Assembly (NCBI GenBank): GCA_001312325.1
Contig: BBDJ01000008.1
Span: 100,192 to 164,191, forward strand
DNA length: 64,000 bases
Reading direction: 5' to 3'
From: Lysinibacillus pakistanensis
Lineage (GTDB): Bacteria; Bacillota; Bacilli; Bacillales_A; Planococcaceae
Below, piece by piece: positions 62,331 through 64,000 of this stretch. Numbering within the stretch: position 1 is the stretch's first letter; each line of letters starts with the position of its first letter. The notes below the pieces were generated by a model. The model had not been told where the DNA came from. It did no database searches and saw only the letters and a program-made list of their open reading frames with translations. Position numbers and translations under genes: made by a program.

Positions 62331-62332
62331 TT

Positions 62333-63394
62333 ATGTTGAAATTGCAAAAGCTACGTAAGGCACTTCAAGAACAAAACATCGATGGCATTTTAATTACAAA
62401 CGGGTACAACCGTCGTTATATGACTGGTTTTACAGGTACAGCGGGTGTAGCGATTGTGTCTCAAAATGATGCTGTATTTATCACAGATTTCCGTTATACA
62501 GAGCAAGCGGCTGCACAAGTACAGGATTTTCGAATCGTACAGCACGAGGCAACGATTATTGAAGAAATTGCAACGCAAGTAACAAACATGGGTATTAAAT
62601 TACTGGGCTTTGAGAAAGATACTGTCAGCTTTGGCACATATGAACTGTATAAAAGTAAGATTCAAGCTGATTTAGTGCCGATTTCTGGGCTAATTGAAAA
62701 AAATTCGCTTGATTAAGACGGAACAAGAGATTAATATTATTAAGGTTGCGTGTGAAATTGGTGATCACGCATTTACACATATTTTAGACTTTATCAAGCC
62801 TGGTAAAACAGAGCTTGAGGTTTCGAATGAATTAGAATTTTTCATGCGTAAACAAGGAGCAACCCAGTCCTCATTTGATACTATTGTTGCATCTGGTCTT
62901 CGTTCAGCACTACCACACGGCGTTGCAACGAATAAAGTGATTGAGAAAGGCGACTTTGTCACATTAGACTATGGCGCACTGTACAATGGCTATATTTCGG
63001 ATATTACACGTACTGTGGCAGTTGGCGAGCCTCTGAAAAATTAGTGGATATGTATAATGCAGTCCTTGCTTCCCAGCTATTAGCACTTGAAAAGGTAGGT
63101 CCTGGTCTAACAGGCATCCAAGCAGATGCGATTGCACGTGATTACCTTAAAGAAAAAGGCTATGGTGAGGCATTTGGTCATTCATTAGGACATGGAATTG
63201 GTCTTGAAGTACATGAAGGTCCTGGCTTATCAATGCGTTCAGATACGGTGTTAGAGCCAGGGATGGCCGTTACGATTGAACCAGGAGTTTATTTACCAGG
63301 TATCGGTGGTGTTCGTATTGAGGATGATATCTTAATCACAGAGACTGGTAATGAGCTGCTAACACATTCGTCAAAAGAGCTTATTATTTTATAA
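62333..63394 (+). CDS. yqhT: M24-family Xaa-Pro peptidase
   Basis: About 353 residues: creatinase-like N-terminal domain ([20 protein letters not shown]) and a pita-bread metallopeptidase domain with the dinuclear-metal ligands in [47 protein letters not shown] and GGVRIEDD. It cleaves dipeptides or peptide ends before proline in the cytoplasm. ATG 62333 follows GAGAGGGAG. Breaks: extra A at 62697 and one missing base near 63034. Confidence 0.93.
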
Positions 63395-63411
63395 AATTTG
63401 GAGGAACACAA

Positions 63412-63969
63412 ATGATTTCAGTAAACGATTTTCGTACAGGTCTTACAATTATTGTAGATGGCCAATTATATCGCGTGTTAGATTTCCAACACGTTAAACC
63501 AGGTAAAGGTGCTGCGTTTGTTCGTTCTAAATTACGTAATCTGCGTAACGGTTCAGTGAATGAAAAAAACATTCCGTGCTGGTGAGAAAGTTGAAAAGGC
63601 ACAAATTGACAACCGTAAAATGCAATATCTTTATGCACAAGGTGACGAGCATGTGTTTATGGACTTAGAATCATACGAGCAAACTGAACTAGCTTCAGCT
63701 GCTATTGAATATGAATTAAAATTCCTTAGAGAAAATATGGAAGTTTATATCCAATCATACCAAGGTGAAATGCTAGGTGTTGAGTTACCAAACACAGTAG
63801 AGCTAGAAGTAACAGAAACAGAGCCTGGTATCAAAGGTGATACAGCTTCAGGTGGTACAAAACCTGCTACACTTGAAACAGGGCTTATTGTACAAGTGCC
63901 ATTCTTTGTTAACCAAGGTGATAAGTTAATTATCAATACAGAAGAGGCTCATACGTTTCTCGTGCGTAA
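63412..63969 (+). CDS. efp: Elongation factor P
   Basis: Helps ribosomes through polyproline stretches. The 185-residue protein shows [20 protein letters not shown], the loop [16 protein letters not shown] with the Lys that can be modified, and the C-terminal EGSYVSRA. An extra A at 63563 and a missing G at about 63945 cancel in length. The true stop is TAA 63967-63969; the uncorrected frame runs on to 63997 with a false tail. ATG 63412 follows TTGGAGG. Confidence 0.95.
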
Positions 63970-64000
63970 TGCCTTAAAAAAACCTACTCTTTTCTAAACG

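Noticed and set aside
1..64000. CRISPR arrays, tRNA and rRNA genes
   Set aside because: No regularly spaced repeat-spacer series, no tRNA cloverleaf signature and no rRNA text were recognised on either strand.

Overview
The window is low-GC Firmicute DNA from Bacillales, most likely a Lysinibacillus-like member of the Planococcaceae group. I base this on A+T-rich codons, strong AGGAGG-type ribosome sites, the conserved order yqhQ-yqhR-aroQ-yqhT-efp at 60.3-64.0 kb, a ComX/ComP pair, LipM, a glycine riboswitch and a class II ribonucleotide reductase. The genus is an inference. Nearly every long gene is broken by one or more 1-2 base frameshifts, usually one base too many in an A or T run of 7-8 and sometimes one base missing. 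Even efp and nrdJ are affected, so this is most simply unpolished sequence. Coordinates below join the pieces into the genes they come from.

Region 0-5 kb holds a gene tail, a metal-dependent amidohydrolase and a ~1,057-residue secreted surface protein. At 5-7 kb a DMT-family exporter faces a divergent Lrp/AsnC regulator. At 7.07-9.57 kb lies comX, overlapping comP, with no comQ before it and no comA after it. Endonuclease V, two SMI1/KNR4 (SUKH) proteins (one fused to leucine-rich repeats) and a second large surface protein paralogous to the first run to 15.5 kb.

Region 15.7-24.7 kb looks metabolic: a winged-helix regulator, a likely promoter/operator, an MFS transporter, an AbgB-type M20 amidohydrolase, glutaminase, and a convergent amino-acid permease whose leader carries a glycine riboswitch. 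A TPR protein and the membrane rhodanese YqhL follow. LipM is at 24.9 kb. At 25.97-30.89 kb is the B12-dependent reductase nrdJ, behind two NrdR boxes and split by two phase-0 group I introns. The introns encode homing endonucleases of two unrelated families and lie in the GGSR/RGAQ and NPCG/EQ motifs.

Region 30.9-60.2 kb is an accessory region rich in envelope-stress and peptide-defence genes. It holds a ribokinase broken by a ~189 bp hairpin element; a BceAB-like ABC exporter with a LuxR-type two-component pair; two ECF sigma/anti-sigma pairs, one anti-sigma carrying a degenerate LCP domain; an AgrC/AgrA-like pair next to an ABC exporter; a CPBP protease; a lantibiotic-immunity-like cassette bounded by a 23 bp direct repeat; a TagO-like pseudoenzyme; an esterase; and a LytTR-DUF3021-ABC module. 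Five regulator types therefore control four separate ABC exporters in under 30 kb. Conserved housekeeping genes resume at yqhQ.
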